Below are positions 1 to 8,290 of a DNA stretch of 42,634 nucleotides, in pieces. Below the pieces are notes generated by a model that was not told where the DNA came from, did no database searches, and saw only the letters and a program-made list of their open reading frames with translations. The stretch's first letter is position 1. Every line of letters starts with the position of its first letter. Source of the stretch: JAYZDF01 sp036337945 (GTDB taxonomy: Bacteria; Myxococcota; Kuafuiibacteriia; Kuafuiibacteriales; Kuafuiibacteriaceae); contig JAYZDF010000117.1 in NCBI GenBank assembly GCA_036337945.1, positions 1-42,634 of the forward strand, written 5' to 3'. The position numbers were made by a program, and so were the translations under genes.

Positions 1-846
1 CTTCGCTGGTGGCGCGGTAACAGGCCGCCGAGAGCCTTTCCACTCGCCAAAATACTTCTTAGCGAGCTCTTTTGCTTCCTCCAAAGACACGTCACCTGAG
101 GCAACAAAACTCGCTCTGTGAGGACTAAGCACCTTGGGCAGATGTCTGCGGACATGCGTCAGTTTAAGGCGCTTTACGGATTCAACTGTACCCGAAGCAG
201 GGTGACCGTACGGATGCTTATCTCCATAGAGCAAGCCAGGTACATACTCAAAAGCGAGTCCCGAAGCAGAGCCTCTTCGTCGCATAAGGCTTGCAACCGT
301 TTGTTCTTTGATTCTTTGAAAATCTTTCTTCTCAAGACGAGGCTTCAGAAGCGCGTTAGACATCAATTCAAGCATTTGGTCGCGGTTTCGACTCAGTCCA
401 CTGACCGAAAGATAACCAGAGTCTTGACTCGCTCCCGCAGAGAAATTGGCACCAAGATCGGCTACAGCGTCAGAGAACTCTAAAGCACTCATATCGGCGG
501 CACCTTCATCGAGCATTCCGAAGGAGAAAGCAGTGAGACCCGGAAGCTGTTGCGGGTCTTCTCGCGAGCCTCCGCGGATGACCATTCGAAAGGACACCAA
601 GGGTAGAGTACGATTTTGAATGACCATGACGGTGAGGCCATTTTTGAGTTGAGCGCGTTCAAAAACAGGAAGCGTTGGTTGAGGCTCCGGGCCCGGTTTC
701 GGGACACTTTTCCGCCAAACTTCAGCTTGAGTGGAAGTCGTCACAGAACCAGAAGAATGACCGCTTGAAGTAGAGCTTGTTGTCGAGGTGGTTTGGCACC
801 CACCTATGACCAAGGCGAATACAACGATAGGAAGTACATTTCTCAT
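1..846 (-). CDS. M16 (insulinase-like) peptidase-family lipoprotein, non-catalytic subunit, C-terminus cut by window edge
   Basis: An open frame of 282 codons runs from ATG at 846 to base 1 without a stop, so the C-terminus lies outside the window. The N-terminus is a lipoprotein signal (hydrophobic stretch ending VIGGC, Cys17) followed by a Ser/Thr-rich linker, which predicts a lipid-anchored envelope protein. The rest follows the M16 fold: FERAQLKNGLTVMVIQN, then GGSREDPQQLPGLTAFSFGMLDEGA, and later the LYGDKHPYGHP region. Where active M16 enzymes carry HxxEH there is LTAFSFGML, so no zinc site is visible. In the family this is typical of the partner chain of two-subunit M16 proteases. The ATG overlaps the stop of the upstream active M16 gene (ATGA), which implies translational coupling and a joint complex. 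Family call is secure; the partnership is inferred. Confidence 0.88.
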   Translation of the reverse strand, partial: MRNVLPIVVFALVIGGCQTTSTTSSTSSGHSSGSVTTSTQAEVWRKSVPKPGPEPQPTLPVFERAQLKNGLTVMVIQNRTLPLVSFRMVIRGGSREDPQQLPGLTAFSFGMLDEGAADMSALEFSDAVADLGANFSAGASQDSGYLSVSGLSRNRDQMLELMSNALLKPRLEKKDFQRIKEQTVASLMRRRGSASGLAFEYVPGLLYGDKHPYGHPASGTVESVKRLKLTHVRRHLPKVLSPHRASFVASGDVSLEEAKELAKKYFGEWKGSRRPVTAPPAK

Positions 847-2207
847 TGTTTGGTCTCCTTTGCAGGAACTGTCTTTTTGGAAGGTGTGGCATAGACGATA
901 AGCCGGTTTTTTGTGAGGTATTTTTCAAGGGCTTGTGTCACCGATGAAGGCGTTGTTTTTCTATAACGCGAAAGGTCCCACGCAAGTTTGTCTGGGCTGC
1001 CGAGAAACAGGTTATATCGTTGAAGAAGGTCTGCTCTTCCTGAGAAGCCTCCTAGCTTCTCGAGACCTTTTACCATCGTCGACTCGACGGAGTTTTGAGC
1101 GCGCCTGACTTCGGCTTCGGTGATGGGTTTTGATGTAAACTTGGTGAGAACCTCGTCCACCGCTTGGTGTGCTTCTTCGGGCGTACGACCGGGCCTGAGG
1201 ACTATCTCAATCCGGAATTGGGACCCCGACATTGTTTCTGAGAAGTAAGCGGTCACAGATTGGGCAAGTTGGTCTTCAAAGCTAACTTTGCGATCGAGCC
1301 GAGATGATTTTGTCCCGGAGATGATGTGACTAAGAACATCTAAGTCTGCCGTATCTTGTTGATAGGAGCTTGGCCCCATCCAAGTAATGGAAAGCTTTGC
1401 TAGCTTGCCGACGGGTTCGTCGAAGCGTTTGAGCATTTCTGACTGAATTTTTGGTGGAGCGATATTTACTGCGGATGGTTTGGCTCTACCCTTCAGCGAA
1501 CCGAAGTATTTAGCGACAGTCGCTTTGATCGTTTTTTGGTCAAAATCTCCGGCAATGACGAGGCTCGCATTCGCAGGCGTATAATAGGTTCGAAAGAACT
1601 CTCGAACGTCATCAAGGGTTGCGGCAGCAATATCTTTCATAGACCCAATGATGTTGCCGTAATAAGGATGCGGTTTCGGGTAGAGCGTCTGCGTGATCAT
1701 TTCATTCATCAAGCCGTAGGGCCGGTTCTCGAGTGATTGTCGTCGCTCGTTTTGAACCACTTCGATCTGATTCTGAAGGCTCTTCTTGGTGAGAGTATCG
1801 AGTAAAAACCCCATGCGGTCCGATTCCAACCAGAGGGCCAGCTCTAAATTATTTTTTGGCACCGTCTGGAAGTAATTCGTCCGGTCAAAGCTCGTGGTTC
1901 CATTGATTCCCGTGGCTCCCGCGGCTTGTAAGTAGCTGAAGTGCTTGTCCTCACCGACATGCAGCGAGCCTTGGAACATCATGTGCTCGAACAGGTGCGC
2001 GAATCCAGAGAGTCCCTCTTTTTCATGTCTCGCGCCCACGTCGTACCAAACATTGACAGCAACGAGGGGCAGTCTCGCGTCATGGTGCAAAATCACCGTA
2101 AGTCCGTTTTCTAGCTTGTATTTATCAATAGATAGCTCAGGCAGGGCGTTCGAGGCGTTCGTCATCGTCGCGCAGGCCAGGGCTGTCAAAGCAGCGCTTG
2201 TCCACAT
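843..2207 (-). CDS. M16 family zinc metallopeptidase (active subunit), secreted
   Basis: The 454-residue product starts with a signal-like segment (hydrophobic to about residue 22, ending NASNALPE) and so probably acts in the periplasm or envelope. The N-terminal M16 domain has the inverted zinc motif HLFEH inside GFAHLFEHMMFQGS, and the distal glutamate lies in VVQNERRQSLENRPYG at the usual spacing of about 75 residues. A second M16 domain occupies the C-terminal half (DFDQKTIKATVAKYFG onwards). Length fits the single-chain class of about 450 residues. An in-frame stop lies just upstream, so the ATG at 2207 is the first possible start; no strong ribosome-binding site is seen. The next gene encodes an M16 protein without the zinc motif and overlaps by 4 bp, as in two-component M16 proteases. 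Substrate is unknown. Confidence 0.93.
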   Translation of the reverse strand: MWTSAALTALACATMTNASNALPELSIDKYKLENGLTVILHHDARLPLVAVNVWYDVGARHEKEGLSGFAHLFEHMMFQGSLHVGEDKHFSYLQAAGATGINGTTSFDRTNYFQTVPKNNLELALWLESDRMGFLLDTLTKKSLQNQIEVVQNERRQSLENRPYGLMNEMITQTLYPKPHPYYGNIIGSMKDIAAATLDDVREFFRTYYTPANASLVIAGDFDQKTIKATVAKYFGSLKGRAKPSAVNIAPPKIQSEMLKRFDEPVGKLAKLSITWMGPSSYQQDTADLDVLSHIISGTKSSRLDRKVSFEDQLAQSVTAYFSETMSGSQFRIEIVLRPGRTPEEAHQAVDEVLTKFTSKPITEAEVRRAQNSVESTMVKGLEKLGGFSGRADLLQRYNLFLGSPDKLAWDLSRYRKTTPSSVTQALEKYLTKNRLIVYATPSKKTVPAKETKQ

Positions 2208-2297
2208 AGTGCACGGAAGCTAGCACCAACAAATACCATTCGTCACTCGTCGGTTGAGGAGAATGGCCAGAAATGCTTTCTTTGGGCCCTCGAACCT

Positions 2298-3497
2298 ATG
2301 AATTTCTCCACCGCCAAACATAGCTTCCCTACGTTGCTCTTGGTCTGCGTAATAGGGGTATCTGCGGGAAGTTGCTCTTTTGACAACGACCAGCCAGCAC
2401 CCCCGCTCGTCACAAATGGAGAACCGCCGGCACTGTGCGGGACAACAGCAAGCGTGTTTCCCAAGCTGTTATCGTTTATCGAGCAGGGAAAGTTTGAACC
2501 GCTAAAGTCATTCATTCAACGTCATTTGCTCATCTCTGAGGAAAATCCACAGCCGGATATTTCCACCCGGACGCTATTTTCTGGAATCCTCAAAATCACT
2601 CGAAGCCTTGGACTTGAGAAGACAGTTGATTTGACTGACTTGGTCACCAATAGCGAAATCTTAGGCGAGCAGCTTCCGCTGCTCACTGCGGCCCTCGATT
2701 TCATTACGGGAAAAACAGACGGCAAATCCCGCTATGAAACTGGTGATGCAGCGGCCCATTTTATCCGCGTTTGCGACCCCGACCACTTACTTTCGGCGAT
2801 TGAATTACTCACGAGCTTTGAAAGTCCAAGCCGACCAGGGGAAATGTGGATAGACGTTATGCTCAAAGAGATTGCCGTAGTCGTGGACAACCAAAAACTC
2901 GATGAGTTTCTTGATGCCTTTGAGCAGGACGCAGAAAAAGGGCGTCCCGCAGTAATAAATATCATCGCTCAACTGATGGGCCTTATTCGGCAATCTAGTT
3001 TCTCTATCTCCCAGGTAGAGACTCTGCTCGATAGCGCGGTGTATCCAATATTAAGCGATGAGCTTCGGCCCAATGTAGAACGCATGGTGACACTGCTCGA
3101 AGAGGTCACGGCGCCTGATGCTGGGATCCTCGTTCCCTTACAACGGTCCATAGACTGCGGGATGCATTCACCTGCTGAACGAGATGTGATTATCGGCTTT
3201 CTCTACGATTTACTCTTCTCACAAGATATAGGCGCACGAGACGCGTTGATATCAGTAGCAGAACTTGTTTCGATAGAAGACTCAAAATTTCTTCTCGGTA
3301 TAGTTTCAGATTTGATAGGTAGCATTCGCTCAGATCGTTTAGCGCGTGATGAGCTGCTCGAATTGTTCGCGCTCATGTTACAACAACCCGACGTGAATGC
3401 ATTGCTCCCCATTGTTTCGGAACTCATCGCTGAGGAGATATTCACGGAACTCCTGGTCGCAATTCAAAGCATCTTAGGAGATTGTAATCGTGCTTAG
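2298..3497 (+). CDS. Putative all-helical lipoprotein of unknown function
   Basis: The 399-residue product has a hydrophobic N-terminus followed by GVSAGSC, a plausible lipobox (Cys27), then a short Pro-rich linker. The remainder is predicted almost entirely helical, with repeated amphipathic segments rich in Leu, Ile, Asp and Glu, suggesting a helical-repeat scaffold. I recognise no family. It begins 90 bp from the divergent M16 gene and its stop overlaps the GTG start of the following outer-membrane protein gene by 8 bp, so the two are probably co-translated. An inner-leaflet outer-membrane lipoprotein partnering the downstream channel would fit, but that is inference. The signal region suggests the first ATG; the ribosome-binding site is weak. 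Confidence 0.7.
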   Translation: MNFSTAKHSFPTLLLVCVIGVSAGSCSFDNDQPAPPLVTNGEPPALCGTTASVFPKLLSFIEQGKFEPLKSFIQRHLLISEENPQPDISTRTLFSGILKITRSLGLEKTVDLTDLVTNSEILGEQLPLLTAALDFITGKTDGKSRYETGDAAAHFIRVCDPDHLLSAIELLTSFESPSRPGEMWIDVMLKEIAVVVDNQKLDEFLDAFEQDAEKGRPAVINIIAQLMGLIRQSSFSISQVETLLDSAVYPILSDELRPNVERMVTLLEEVTAPDAGILVPLQRSIDCGMHSPAERDVIIGFLYDLLFSQDIGARDALISVAELVSIEDSKFLLGIVSDLIGSIRSDRLARDELLELFALMLQQPDVNALLPIVSELIAEEIFTELLVAIQSILGDCNRA

Positions 3498-4854
3498 AAG
3501 GCTTTCTCTCGCAGTGGTCACACTCTTTTTCTACTCGAATTCCGCGCACGCGAATTTTTGGGAAATTTATGGATTTAATCCGCGAGCAATAGGCATGGCT
3601 GGATGTCACACCGCGGTAACTGACGATTTCACCGCAGTCCACTACAACCCGGCTGCTCTGACCAATGCCGAAGGTGTTACTTTTGGATTTGCGTACGTGA
3701 CCACTGTCGCCGATCTCGATCTAAAGTTTGATAAAACGCCCACAATACAAGATTTGCAGGCACCTGATGCTTCATCGGTGAGTTTTGGAACTTCTTTTGC
3801 TTTAGGCGGTGACGCGGCTAAAGGGCTCATCGCGATGGGGTTAGGCATCAACGTACCTACGAGGTCTCTGCTTAATGGACAGGCTTTGGATCCTGCCATT
3901 CCACATTGGTATATGTATCAAACTTTGCCCGAAAGAATCGCCGCGAATCTTGGTATCGGCGTGAAACCTTTTTCATGGATGTCATTAGGTATAGCTGCAC
4001 AGTTCTTGGCTGGACTGACGGGTGAGCTTGATTATGAACTCGATGTCGTCTCGGGACGCTTTAGTCGAAAGACTGTTCTTTTCGACATCGAACCGAAAGT
4101 CGCGCCTTTAGTAGGTGCGGAGTTCAGACCGATCGACAATCTGAGGCTGGGATTCAATTATCGAAAGAGCTTATCTACTCCCATCGATTTACCGGTGAAT
4201 GTTGTAGTGACTGGTCTTGCAGACTTGCTCGTAGAGACCAGCTTTACCGTCCAATTCATCCCTGATATTTTTGATTTCGGCGCCAGTTATTTGATTAAAG
4301 AGTGGAACTTACTCGTCGCTGCAGAACTTAGTTGGGCGAGGTGGTCACAGGCTCCGGGGCCAGCAGTAAACAGCCGAATCGATGTGAGTGGTGAGCTTTT
4401 TGAAGGAACAGGGCTAAGCGAAGTCCTTGATGCACCCGCTCCCGGACAGGCGAGGCTAGTTGATCTGGGATATCGAGATATCGTTACCACTCGTATCGCT
4501 GTAGAACGTTCCTTCGAAACATTTGCTCTTCGTGGCGGTTACGCGATACGACCGAGTCCAGCTCCGGTTCAGGTCTCTGATACAAATTATGTCGACGGGA
4601 CTGCGCACCATATCGGACTCGGCGTTCGAGTCAATTGGCAAGATCCTTGGAAGGCCTTTGCGAATCCTGTCATTGCAGATTTAGGTTTGCAGACTCTTTA
4701 TCACCCCTCTCGCCGTCATCAAAAAATTGACTCTACAGATGATGTCGGTTCTTACAATGCTTCGGGCTTTGTGTGGGTTATAGGATTTTCGCTGAGTTAT
4801 AAATTTGAAGAAGAGATCAAGGGTGATGTAGAATCTCCCCGTGAGAAATCCTAG
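3490..4854 (+). CDS. FadL/OMPP1/TodX-like outer-membrane transport protein
   Basis: GTG start at 3490 with AGGAG nine bases upstream; it overlaps the preceding lipoprotein gene by 8 bp. The 454-residue product has a signal peptide ending around NSAHANFWEIYG. The mature N-terminus contains NPRAIGMAGCHTAVTDD and HYNPAAL, the hallmark start of the FadL-type hydrophobic-compound channel family (the 'GAGG...A..dD.sa.yyNPA' pattern). The rest alternates short aromatic and polar strands typical of a 14-strand barrel, for example LRLGFNYRKSL, WNLLVAAELSWARW and FALRGGYAIRPSP. Expected role is passage of long-chain fatty acids or other hydrophobic compounds across the outer membrane. The barrel family is clear; the substrate is not. 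The last 35 residues are charged and unlike a classic terminal strand. Confidence 0.82.
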   Translation: MLRRLSLAVVTLFFYSNSAHANFWEIYGFNPRAIGMAGCHTAVTDDFTAVHYNPAALTNAEGVTFGFAYVTTVADLDLKFDKTPTIQDLQAPDASSVSFGTSFALGGDAAKGLIAMGLGINVPTRSLLNGQALDPAIPHWYMYQTLPERIAANLGIGVKPFSWMSLGIAAQFLAGLTGELDYELDVVSGRFSRKTVLFDIEPKVAPLVGAEFRPIDNLRLGFNYRKSLSTPIDLPVNVVVTGLADLLVETSFTVQFIPDIFDFGASYLIKEWNLLVAAELSWARWSQAPGPAVNSRIDVSGELFEGTGLSEVLDAPAPGQARLVDLGYRDIVTTRIAVERSFETFALRGGYAIRPSPAPVQVSDTNYVDGTAHHIGLGVRVNWQDPWKAFANPVIADLGLQTLYHPSRRHQKIDSTDDVGSYNASGFVWVIGFSLSYKFEEEIKGDVESPREKS

Positions 4855-4904
4855 CGAGTCATAGCAAACTCAAAAGGTCAGAAGAGGCATCAAGAGCAAG
4901 AATC

Positions 4905-6614
4905 ATGGTTTCAATTTTTAGTACCGTCCGCGATATAGATAGATTGCGACAGATAGTTGTGGTTCTTGGTCGACATGGCTTCGGCGAAATCGTCCAAAGG
5001 ACCGGCCTCTCGAAGTTGAGTCGCAAACAAGACTCCTCAGGCGAAAGCCGACCTGAAGAGTCCGTCCGACCTCAATCCGCTTTTGGTGCTCGGGTTAGTC
5101 TTGGAAGTCGACTAAAGCTCGTATTGCAGGACCTTGGTCCTTCGTTTGTCAAACTAGGGCAAATTCTGTCTACAAGGTCTGATCTCATTCCTGAAGACAT
5201 CATCTCAGAGTTAAAATCGCTCCAAGATAACGTATCTCCCATACCGTTCGAGGAACTGAGAGCTCAGCTTGAGGCGGACCTTGGAGATACAATCGATCAA
5301 ATCTTCGAAACTTTTGATGAAATTCCGCTGGCGAGTGCATCGATGGCGCAAGTTCACAAAGCAACGCTCGTTATTCAAGAGGGCACTGAACCTCAAGAAG
5401 TGGTTGTAAAGATTCAGCGTCCCAATATTCGAAAGACAATTGAACGAGACATCGAGCTCCTGTTTATTTTGGCGAGAGCGATTGACCGGAATATTCCGGA
5501 AAGTCGTATTTATAATCCGGTTGGCCTGGTCAGCGAATTTGATCGCGCGATTACTGCAGAACTGGATTTCAATCGTGAGGGCGACAACGCTAATCGTTTC
5601 CGAGTCAACTTTGCAGATAATCCCAAGTGCCAGATTCCTGAGATCTATCGACAAGCGAGCGGGAAAAGAGTCCTCACCATGGAGTACTTGGACGGGCTCA
5701 AAACGACTGAGGCTTTAGCCCAAGATTGGGATGGGGAGCTGATCGCGAAGGTCACCCTGAATGTTCTTTTCAAACAAATTTTTGAAGACGGATTTTTTCA
5801 TGCCGACCCGCATCCTGGTAATTTGTTTATTCTCGGCACGAAGAACGCTCCTGTCATTGGATTAATCGATCTTGGTCTCGTTGGCCGTTTGTCTCCTCAG
5901 CTTCGCGATAAAACCGTCGACCTCATGGTTGCTGCAGTCCGACAAGACAGCAAAGGCGTTGCAGATGCGCTGTACAATATAGGCACGCCAACCAAACGTA
6001 TTGACCGCGATCGTTACGACGCCGAAGTGACGATGCTTGCGGAAAAGTATCTTGGACGCCCACTCAAAGAAATTGAAATGTCGCTCCTTATTCACGATAT
6101 CGTGACGGGTGCCATGAAATATGGCCTGGAAATACCTCCAGATTTTCTTATGCTCGCTCGCTCTCTCATGACCGTAGAAGGCGTAGGTAAAGAGCTGCAT
6201 CCTGATTTGGACGTGTTCACTGAAGTTAAGCCGTATTTTCTTCAATTGATGAAAGCGAGGTATAGCCCCGATCGACTCGGAGCTGATGCGGTGAAGTTTG
6301 TTTCCAAGCTCACGGGGACAGCTGGCGACTTACCTCGGAAATTTGATGAAATTCTTGATGACGTGAGACGCGGCGATTTGGCGTTTCAGATAAGCGACCC
6401 AGAAGTCCCGCGAGCCACTGATTTACTCGGGCGAAGACTATTCAGTGGCCTGACTGTTTCCTCGTTGATCATTGGAGGCGCTTTGCTCATTGGAATGGGA
6501 AAAGCGTCAGTACTCGGTTATCTCATGTTGGCTCTATCGGTCTTTCTTACACTTTCGACTGGTATTCGCGGTTGGTCAGCAAACAGAGACTTCAACCGAC
6601 GTATTGATCGCTGA
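4905..6614 (+). CDS. ubiB: UbiB/AarF/ABC1-family atypical kinase-like protein
   Basis: The 569-residue product matches the UbiB family across its length. Visible motifs are the KxGQ element KLGQ (about residues 83-86) with TRSDLIP, the Ala-rich loop SASMAQVHKA (about 144-153) replacing the glycine-rich loop, the nucleotide Lys in VVVKIQRP (K169), the catalytic HADPHPGN (299-306) and the metal Asp in LIDLGLVGRL (D322). Two hydrophobic C-terminal segments, GLTVSSLIIGGALLIG and GYLMLALSVFLTLS, are the usual membrane hairpin. Family members support ubiquinone or menaquinone biosynthesis and lipid homeostasis at the inner membrane. The gene lies 50 bp after the FadL-like gene without an intervening terminator and ends at 6614, directly against the stop of the convergent dioxygenase gene. 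The exact pathway cannot be told here. Confidence 0.93.
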   Translation: MVSIFSTVRDIDRLRQIVVVLGRHGFGEIVQRTGLSKLSRKQDSSGESRPEESVRPQSAFGARVSLGSRLKLVLQDLGPSFVKLGQILSTRSDLIPEDIISELKSLQDNVSPIPFEELRAQLEADLGDTIDQIFETFDEIPLASASMAQVHKATLVIQEGTEPQEVVVKIQRPNIRKTIERDIELLFILARAIDRNIPESRIYNPVGLVSEFDRAITAELDFNREGDNANRFRVNFADNPKCQIPEIYRQASGKRVLTMEYLDGLKTTEALAQDWDGELIAKVTLNVLFKQIFEDGFFHADPHPGNLFILGTKNAPVIGLIDLGLVGRLSPQLRDKTVDLMVAAVRQDSKGVADALYNIGTPTKRIDRDRYDAEVTMLAEKYLGRPLKEIEMSLLIHDIVTGAMKYGLEIPPDFLMLARSLMTVEGVGKELHPDLDVFTEVKPYFLQLMKARYSPDRLGADAVKFVSKLTGTAGDLPRKFDEILDDVRRGDLAFQISDPEVPRATDLLGRRLFSGLTVSSLIIGGALLIGMGKASVLGYLMLALSVFLTLSTGIRGWSANRDFNRRIDR

Positions 6615-7457
6615 TTACTTAAAATTTCGTTTGTACCAACACATAGCCCGACTTAGGTGATGATAAAGCGGAGTCGGACTCTCAGAATTTTTAGGCTGAT
6701 ATTCGTCAGTCAGGTACGGGACATACATAACTCGCCTCAAGCTTCTTTCGTCCGTATATTTAGATTGTTGTACTCGATGCCACAGACGACCGTCGTGGAT
6801 AGTAAGGTCACCTGGTTTTGTGTGTACTGCCACTTCGTTAGGATCTTCATCGTGACTAATGAAGTTAGCTTTTCTGAAGACAGTATCCCAGAAACCTTGG
6901 TTATGAGTGCCGGGGATAAGGCGAAGTCCGCCATCGTCTACATCGCATGCATCAAAGTGAAGCCCCACATTTAGCATTCTTTTAGGGCGGCGCAGATAGA
7001 AAACGTCTCGAAGTCCATCGGTATGCCAGCCCAGTTTTGGATAAACGCTTCCTTTGCAATTGAGATAACGACTAACAACTGCGCCGTCTTTTTCTTCATC
7101 TCCTACTCTTGCTTTTTCTCCGATTAGCTTTCGGATAGGCTCAAACCGTTCGTCGTGAAGTATCGAATGAATGTACGCTGAGTGCAGCGAGGTAAACGCA
7201 AGGCGCTGGATAAACAGGTTACCTTGGTGATCTTTCCCTCGGAAGAGAGGAACGCCATTGATTGAAAGTCGTCCTTGCTCGGCCCATTCTTCGCCAATAC
7301 GAGTGAATTCACCGACCATCTGCGCGACCTCCTCCTCTGAAATAACCTGGTCGAAGACCAGAAATCCATGTTCTTCCAGGAATTGTTCCTGTACTGGCGT
7401 GATCTCCGAATCGAGAGTGAAGCGAGTGGTGAGCGGGGGCAAAGTTGAATCTTGCAT
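6615..7457 (-). CDS. Phytanoyl-CoA dioxygenase (PhyH)-family Fe(II)/2-oxoglutarate oxygenase
   Basis: The 280-residue product has the PhyH fold. The iron facial triad is visible as HTD (H145, D147, in LGWHTDGLRD) and the distal H227 in IHDGRLWHRVQQS; R241 or R242 in ERSLRRVMYVPY is the likely 2-oxoglutarate ligand. The N-terminal ITPVQEQFLEEHGFLVFDQ is typical of the family. It should hydroxylate a small molecule or lipid-type substrate using O2 and 2-oxoglutarate in the cytoplasm; the substrate is unknown. It lies 13 bp downstream of a TetR gene on the same strand, so it is probably the regulated output of that repressor. Its stop codon abuts the stop of the convergent ubiB gene with no space for a terminator. 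Confidence 0.9.
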   Translation of the reverse strand: MQDSTLPPLTTRFTLDSEITPVQEQFLEEHGFLVFDQVISEEEVAQMVGEFTRIGEEWAEQGRLSINGVPLFRGKDHQGNLFIQRLAFTSLHSAYIHSILHDERFEPIRKLIGEKARVGDEEKDGAVVSRYLNCKGSVYPKLGWHTDGLRDVFYLRRPKRMLNVGLHFDACDVDDGGLRLIPGTHNQGFWDTVFRKANFISHDEDPNEVAVHTKPGDLTIHDGRLWHRVQQSKYTDERSLRRVMYVPYLTDEYQPKNSESPTPLYHHLSRAMCWYKRNFK

Positions 7458-7470
7458 GTCTTTCTTCTTC

Positions 7471-8100
7471 CTAGGCCTTTTGAATCAATAGACTCGTTGC
7501 GATATTCACGAGGTTTTCTTCAAGGAGCTGCGATGCTTTTTCATCGTCATTCGATTTCATGATGAGTCGGATTTCTTCTGGGTTAGAGAGAGAGTAGCGA
7601 ACGAGCATAAATACCAGGCCCTGTAATGCCGTTCGAATATAAAGTTGTCGCTCGATAGATTCACCGGCAAACAAGGCGCCCGCATTCTCAAGGAAAGGTA
7701 CCAAGAAGGTCTTCATACGCTCTTCGGGAACTTCACCTTGGTCAATTACATCACGCATAACTAAACGCATCGCTGAGCGATGAGAACGAACAAATCGCCA
7801 CCCAGAACGTACAACGTTCTCGAGGAATTGAGTTTGGTCTTGATACGCGGAACTCTGAAGCTCTGCGAGTAGAGAGTCTCTTAGCCCAGCGAGCTCGAGG
7901 TACATGGAATTTACGCAAGCAGCATACAGCTCGCCCTTGCTTCCAAAATAGTGATGGACCATGGCGAGGCTTACATTGGCTTCACTTGCGATGGATCGAA
8001 TTGAAGTTTGTCCAGCCCCTCGCTCAGCGAACAGGGCCGAGGCACGTTCTAGAATTCGACTTCGGGTGGCTGAAGCGTCTGCATTTATCGGGCGAGCCAT
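7471..8100 (-). CDS. TetR/AcrR-family transcriptional regulator
   Basis: The 209-residue product begins with ATRSRILERASALFAERG and a helix-turn-helix, TSIRSIASEANVSLAMVHHYFGSKGELY, the classic TetR recognition region including the HYFxSK motif. The C-terminal two thirds is helical and variable, as expected for the ligand-binding and dimerisation domain. It lies directly upstream of the PhyH-type oxygenase gene (13 bp) and divergent from the DUF2330 gene. A short inverted repeat 15 bp before its start codon looks like its operator, so autoregulation and control of the oxygenase are likely. The ligand is unknown. Confidence 0.94.
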   Translation of the reverse strand: MARPINADASATRSRILERASALFAERGAGQTSIRSIASEANVSLAMVHHYFGSKGELYAACVNSMYLELAGLRDSLLAELQSSAYQDQTQFLENVVRSGWRFVRSHRSAMRLVMRDVIDQGEVPEERMKTFLVPFLENAGALFAGESIERQLYIRTALQGLVFMLVRYSLSNPEEIRLIMKSNDDEKASQLLEENLVNIATSLLIQKA

Positions 8101-8115
8101 GCATAAAAGCTAACT

Positions 8116-8127
8116 AAACGAACGTTT
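8116..8127. promoter_or_regulatory. Putative TetR operator
   Basis: AAACG-AA-CGTTT is a perfect 5+5 inverted repeat with a two-base centre, lying 15 bp upstream of the tetR start codon in the 190 bp divergent space between tetR and the DUF2330 gene. Size, symmetry and position fit a TetR-family operator for autorepression. No other inverted repeat stands out in this space. Seen directly; the binding partner is inferred. Confidence 0.5.
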
Positions 8128-8290
8128 GATTACAATCAGAAATTTGAGATCATCGGACATTTGTCGATGGAACTTTGAGAGTATTCTGGTGCCAACCTTT
8201 TCTGTGTTTAGTGTTTTCAATAACTTAGAGTGAGACTTGAACTTGGAACGACAAATGCTAACTACTTTGATTGTCATTTGGAGGAATAAA

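Noticed and set aside
5211..5654. 147-codon minus-strand frame inside ubiB
   Set aside because: It is antisense to conserved UbiB motifs and has no independent support.
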